Source of the DNA: Chloroflexota bacterium
GTDB taxonomy: Bacteria; Chloroflexota; Limnocylindria; QHBO01
Direction: 5' to 3'
DNA: 9,367 nt
Assembly (NCBI GenBank): GCA_024636135.1
Contig: JAGXHP010000071.1
Location: 1-9,367, forward strand
The notes beneath the pieces are model-generated. The model did no database searches. It saw only the letters and a program-made list of their open reading frames with translations, and had not been told where the DNA came from. Both the position numbers and the translations under genes were made by a program. Shown here one piece after another: positions 6,376 to 9,367 of this stretch. Every line of letters starts with the position of its first letter. Position 1 is the first letter of the stretch.

Positions 6376-8052
6376 ATGTCGAGGAACTTGTCGGCCCCGC
6401 TCGCCGCGGGAGTGGTCGTTTCATTGGTCCTGGCCGCATGCGGCGGCCAGGCGACGTCGCCGTCCGCCGGCGCCAGCGGAGGGGGATCGGATGGTGGGCC
6501 GAGTGGCGAGCTCGTTGTCATCACACCTTCGCTCACCGGCCAGGGCGAGGACGTCATCACGCAGGCCGCCCTCGAGTGGTCGCACAAGCCATGGTGGGAC
6601 GACGTTCACGATTACGTCATCGAGCAGGACACCGAGGGTGCCCTGGTGCCGGGCCTCGCCACCGAGTGGACTCCGTCCGAGGACGGTCTCACGTGGACGT
6701 TCACGATCCGGGAGGGCGTGAAGTTCCACAACGGCGACACCCTCACCGCCGAGGACGTGGCCTGGAGCTGGAACCGCGTGATCTTCGACCCGGCATCGAC
6801 GCACACGATCATCGGGCGGGCGCCGGAAGTCGAATCGATCACTGGGGACGGCAACGAGGTCGTCGTGGTCACGCGCTCGCCGCAGGCGACCCTGCCGATG
6901 TGGTTCGCCGAGCTCGACGGCGGCTCCGCGGGCGCCGTGTACTCGCAGGCGTACTACGAGGAGGTCGGCGACGAGATGTGGAGCGAGCCCATCGGCACCG
7001 GCCCGTACCAGTTCGTCAGCATGGAGGGCGAGCAGTCCGCGACCCTGACCGCCTTCCTCGACGAGGAGCGGAGCGACTGGCAGCAGGAGCGCACGCCTGG
7101 CTTCAAGGACCTGACGATCCGCGCTGCCCCTGACGCTTCGACGCGGGTCGCGCTCCTCCAGACTGGCGAGGCTGACGTGGTCCCGCTGCCGATCTCCTCG
7201 ATCGAGGAGCTCGAGGGAGCCGGTGCGGAGCTCATCCAGGTCCCCGGTGCCACCCAGTCGGTGATGTGGTGCATGGGGTTCTCAATGAATCCGGACAGCC
7301 CGTGCAACGATGAGGCCGTCCGAGAGGCGCTCTCGATCGCCATCGATCGGCAGGGCATCGCCGACTCGATCTTCCGCGGGTACGCGCAGCCGAGCTCGGC
7401 GTTCATGGCCGGCGAAGGCGCCCACGGGAATCCCGAGAGTCTCGCGGCTGCGGACTTCGACCCCGAGCGCGCCGTAGAGCTGCTCGCGCAGGCCGGGTTC
7501 GACGAGTCGAACCCGCTGACTGTCGAGATCGTGGTGGCCGATGTGCCCGGTGACATGCCCCTCATGCCGACGACGGCCGAGGCGATCGCTGGGAACTACG
7601 CGGACATCGGTGTCGAGGCATCAGTGCGTGTCGGCGAGGAGGAAGCCAACAAGGAGGCGCTCTTCGGATTCGAGTTCAATGGCCAGGAGGCCGGAGATCC
7701 GCCGACGCCGATCACCCTCTATATCCGCGGCATGGACAACCGCTACTACTTCGTCGACGAGCAGGCGACCCTGTTCACCGACGACAGCGAGAACGGCAGC
7801 TCCGTGTGGAACGCCGACGCCTTCCCGGAGATGTCGGAGCGGCTGCGGGCCATCCAGGCCGAGTTCGACTTCGACGCACAGGGCGAGATGATGGCGGACT
7901 ACCACAACTGGATGGCGGAGAACTGGCTCCAGATGCCGCTCCTGTCAGCCAGCGCGGTATTCGGCGTGTCAGACAAGGTCGGCGGCTGGGACTTCCGGAT
8001 CGCCGGCAAGGGCTTCCCCCACAACATGTGGTCGATCCAGCCGGCCGAGTGA
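6376..8052 (+). CDS. SBP2: ABC transporter solute-binding lipoprotein, family 5, paralog of SBP1
   Basis: A 558-residue DppA/OppA-like receptor. The signal peptide ends in the lipobox LAAC with Cys22 as the lipidation site, the same number as in SBP1, followed by a Ser/Gly-rich linker to about residue 43. The start ATG 6376 is chosen because AAGGAG (6365-6370) is five bases upstream; GTG 6370, two codons earlier, overlaps that site. From residue 44 to the end it aligns with SBP1 with no gap (the four-residue length difference lies in the linker) at about 75% identity. SEDGLTWTFTIREGVKFHNGD, GTGPYQFVS, REALSIAIDR and the C-x10-C pair (299, 310) are shared. Divergence is spread across both lobes, so ligand ranges may differ. 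It stands directly before the permeases in the classic DppA-B-C order and is the more likely main receptor; it has its own promoter-like element. Confidence 0.95.
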   Translation: MSRNLSAPLAAGVVVSLVLAACGGQATSPSAGASGGGSDGGPSGELVVITPSLTGQGEDVITQAALEWSHKPWWDDVHDYVIEQDTEGALVPGLATEWTPSEDGLTWTFTIREGVKFHNGDTLTAEDVAWSWNRVIFDPASTHTIIGRAPEVESITGDGNEVVVVTRSPQATLPMWFAELDGGSAGAVYSQAYYEEVGDEMWSEPIGTGPYQFVSMEGEQSATLTAFLDEERSDWQQERTPGFKDLTIRAAPDASTRVALLQTGEADVVPLPISSIEELEGAGAELIQVPGATQSVMWCMGFSMNPDSPCNDEAVREALSIAIDRQGIADSIFRGYAQPSSAFMAGEGAHGNPESLAAADFDPERAVELLAQAGFDESNPLTVEIVVADVPGDMPLMPTTAEAIAGNYADIGVEASVRVGEEEANKEALFGFEFNGQEAGDPPTPITLYIRGMDNRYYFVDEQATLFTDDSENGSSVWNADAFPEMSERLRAIQAEFDFDAQGEMMADYHNWMAENWLQMPLLSASAVFGVSDKVGGWDFRIAGKGFPHNMWSIQPAE

Positions 8053-8084
8053 TGATGCTCAGCTGACTGTGCCCCTTTCGCGAA

Positions 8085-8120
8085 GCGGCGCCGGCGAGGC
8101 ATGATCCTCACCGGCGCCGC
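8085..8120 (+). terminator. Long GC-rich hairpin between SBP2 and the first permease
   Basis: GCGGCGCCGGCGAGG (8085-8099) pairs with CCTCACCGGCGCCGC (8106-8120) around the loop CATGAT: 15 positions with one C-A mismatch. No T-run follows, so it is more likely a partial terminator or a message-stabilising stem than a complete stop. Such stems after binding-protein genes, as in malE-malF, keep receptor output above permease output. It fills most of the 89-base gap. Confidence 0.6.
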
Positions 8121-8141
8121 CGCAGTACCTGAGCGATTCGC

Positions 8142-9056
8142 ATGACCCGCTACCTTGTCGGACGCATCTTCCAGGCCGTACTCGGCCTTGTCTTCATCAC
8201 GACGCTGGTCTTCTTCCTCGTGCGGCTGACTGGCGATCCGGCGCGCATCCTCATGAGCGACTTTGCGCCTCTGGAGCTCCGCGAGGAGCTGGCGCAGCGC
8301 CTCGGGCTGGACCGGCCGCTCTACGAGCAGTACCTCTCGTACATGGGCGGCCTGTTCTCCCTGGATCTCGGCCGCTCATTCAACGGTCAGCCGGTGATCG
8401 ACATCCTGCTGGCACGGTTCCCAGCCACCGCGAGCCTGGCCCTGGCCGCGATGTTCGTTGCGATCGTGCTCGGGCTTCCGCTCGGCATTCTCAGCGCGGT
8501 GTACCGCGGATCGGCGATCGACATCTTCGCGCGCACAGTGGCGCTCTTCGGACAGTCGGTCCCAGCCTTCTGGCTGGCGATCATGCTTGTCCTGATCTTC
8601 GCGGTGATTCTGCGGATCTTCCCGGTCGCCTACAGCCAGGGGATCGAGTCCTACGTCCTCCCCGCCATCGCGATCGGTTGGGCCGCCGTCGCGGGCATCG
8701 CCAGGCTGGTTCGATCGAGCATGCTCGATGTCCTCGACAGCGACTACGTGCGCATGGCGCGCGCGAAGGGGCTGCCATCGACGGTCGTGGTGGTGAAGCA
8801 CGCCTTCCGAAGCGCCCTGATTCCGGTGTTGACCTTCGCCGGCCTCGTGCTCGGCAGCTTCCTCAACGGATCAGTTGTCGTCGAGACCGTCTTTGCCTGG
8901 CCGGGGCTGGGGAAGCTGACGCTGGACGCCGTCAACAGCCGGGACTTCCCCGTGGTGCAGGGTGCCGTGATCATGATCGCCGTCTTCTTCATCACCATCA
9001 ACCTGCTCGTCGATCTCCTGTACGCATTCCTGGACCCCAGGGTCCGCTACCGATGA
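8142..9056 (+). CDS. ABC transporter permease, DppB/OppB type
   Basis: A 304-residue inner-membrane subunit of a peptide/nickel-type (Dpp/Opp) importer, a usual length for DppB. The N-terminus MTRYLVGRIFQAVLGLVFITTLVFFLVRLTGDP-type block is diagnostic: a first membrane helix at about 8-28, then the conserved R-L-x-G-D-P. After an external loop with YEQYLSYMGG (61-70) and LDLGRSF (74-80), five further hydrophobic segments follow. The EAA loop, which contacts the ATPase, is at about 202-231 (DYVRMARAKGL, then HAFRSALIPVLT). VETVFAWPGLG (247-257) and the terminal LDPRVRYR complete the family pattern. The start ATG 8142 has only a weak SD, fitting lower translation than the receptor gene. It ends in an ATGA overlap with the next permease, so the two are coupled as a heterodimer. 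Confidence 0.95.
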   Translation: MTRYLVGRIFQAVLGLVFITTLVFFLVRLTGDPARILMSDFAPLELREELAQRLGLDRPLYEQYLSYMGGLFSLDLGRSFNGQPVIDILLARFPATASLALAAMFVAIVLGLPLGILSAVYRGSAIDIFARTVALFGQSVPAFWLAIMLVLIFAVILRIFPVAYSQGIESYVLPAIAIGWAAVAGIARLVRSSMLDVLDSDYVRMARAKGLPSTVVVVKHAFRSALIPVLTFAGLVLGSFLNGSVVVETVFAWPGLGKLTLDAVNSRDFPVVQGAVIMIAVFFITINLLVDLLYAFLDPRVRYR

Positions 9057-9367
9057 CGATGCTCGCATCGGCCGCGGCGCGAGCCCATGGCGTGGTGGGG
9101 AGTGCGCGTCACCTGCCCCTCGTACCCCTGATCATCCTTTTCGTGCTCGTCGTGAGCGCCCTATTCGCCGACATCCTCGCGCCGCACGATCCGCTGAAGA
9201 TCAACCTGTCGAATTCGCTCGCGCCGCCGTTCTACCACGATGGCGGGAGCATCACCTACCTCCTCGGGACCGACGAGCTCGGCCGCGACATCCTGAGCCG
9301 GCTGATGCACGGCGGCCGGGTGTCGCTTCTCCTGGCCATGAGCGTGATCCTCATCGGAGGCGGCATC
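9053..9367 (+). CDS. ABC transporter permease, DppC/OppC type (5' part, cut by window edge)
   Basis: The first 105 residues of a DppC-like permease, partner of the preceding DppB-type subunit. The ATG at 9053 overlaps the upstream TGA (ATGA), and the frame is open to the last base. Residues 22-40 form the first membrane helix (PLVPLIILFVLVVSALFAD), followed by ILAPHDP (41-47), and LLGTDELGRDILSRL at 70-84 is the family hallmark just before the second membrane region. The EAA loop lies beyond the edge. In such operons one or two ATPase genes (DppD/DppF-like) usually follow; none is visible here. Confidence 0.93.
   Translation, partial: MTMLASAAARAHGVVGSARHLPLVPLIILFVLVVSALFADILAPHDPLKINLSNSLAPPFYHDGGSITYLLGTDELGRDILSRLMHGGRVSLLLAMSVILIGGGI

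Noticed and set aside
4986..6587. A 533-residue minus-strand open frame
   Set aside because: Antisense to the MmgE/PrpD gene and the start of SBP2, both of which are strongly supported; its translation has no recognisable domain.

Overview
The window is GC-rich bacterial DNA with densely packed genes, Shine-Dalgarno (SD) sites of the AGGAGG type and some GTG and TTG starts. The two solute-binding proteins carry lipoprotein signal peptides (Cys22 in both) followed by Gly/Ser-rich linkers, as is usual for receptors anchored in monoderm (Gram-positive-like) cells. A high-GC Actinomycetota- or Chloroflexota-like organism is the best guess; the sequence alone does not decide it.

Layout. Positions 1-281 hold the 3' end of an HAE1/AcrB-type RND efflux permease, apparently damaged by a deletion plus frameshift. 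Positions 319-2982 (minus strand) hold a compact operon, transcribed right to left: a DUF2848 protein, a short-chain dehydrogenase/reductase (SDR) overlapping it by ATGA, and an MFS transporter 28 nt further on. Positions 2983-3097 are a divergent control region. From 3098 to the right edge (plus strand) run a family-5 solute-binding lipoprotein (SBP1), an MmgE/PrpD-family enzyme, a second, paralogous binding lipoprotein (SBP2), a DppB-type permease and the start of a DppC-type permease cut by the window edge. ABC ATPase genes would be expected beyond the edge.

Synthesis. The right part looks like an uptake-and-catabolism locus: two related receptors (about 75% identical by hand count, ungapped over the mature domain) that probably share one Dpp/Opp-type importer, with an MmgE/PrpD enzyme between them. 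The divergent operon adds a DUF2848 protein (FAH-hydrolase-like by family), an oxidoreductase and a second transporter. Both receptor genes are preceded by the same 29-bp element (23/29 identical, no gaps), made of a -10-like ATAAT and a near-palindrome TGTTGC-N7-GCGACA, which suggests one regulator for both; no regulator gene lies in the window. Both receptor genes are followed by strong GC-rich hairpins before the next gene. The substrate is unknown; a small carboxylate or amino-polycarboxylate is a hypothesis from family context only.

I saw no tRNA, rRNA, CRISPR array, insertion sequence or attachment site. No stretch over 300 bases lacks a gene.
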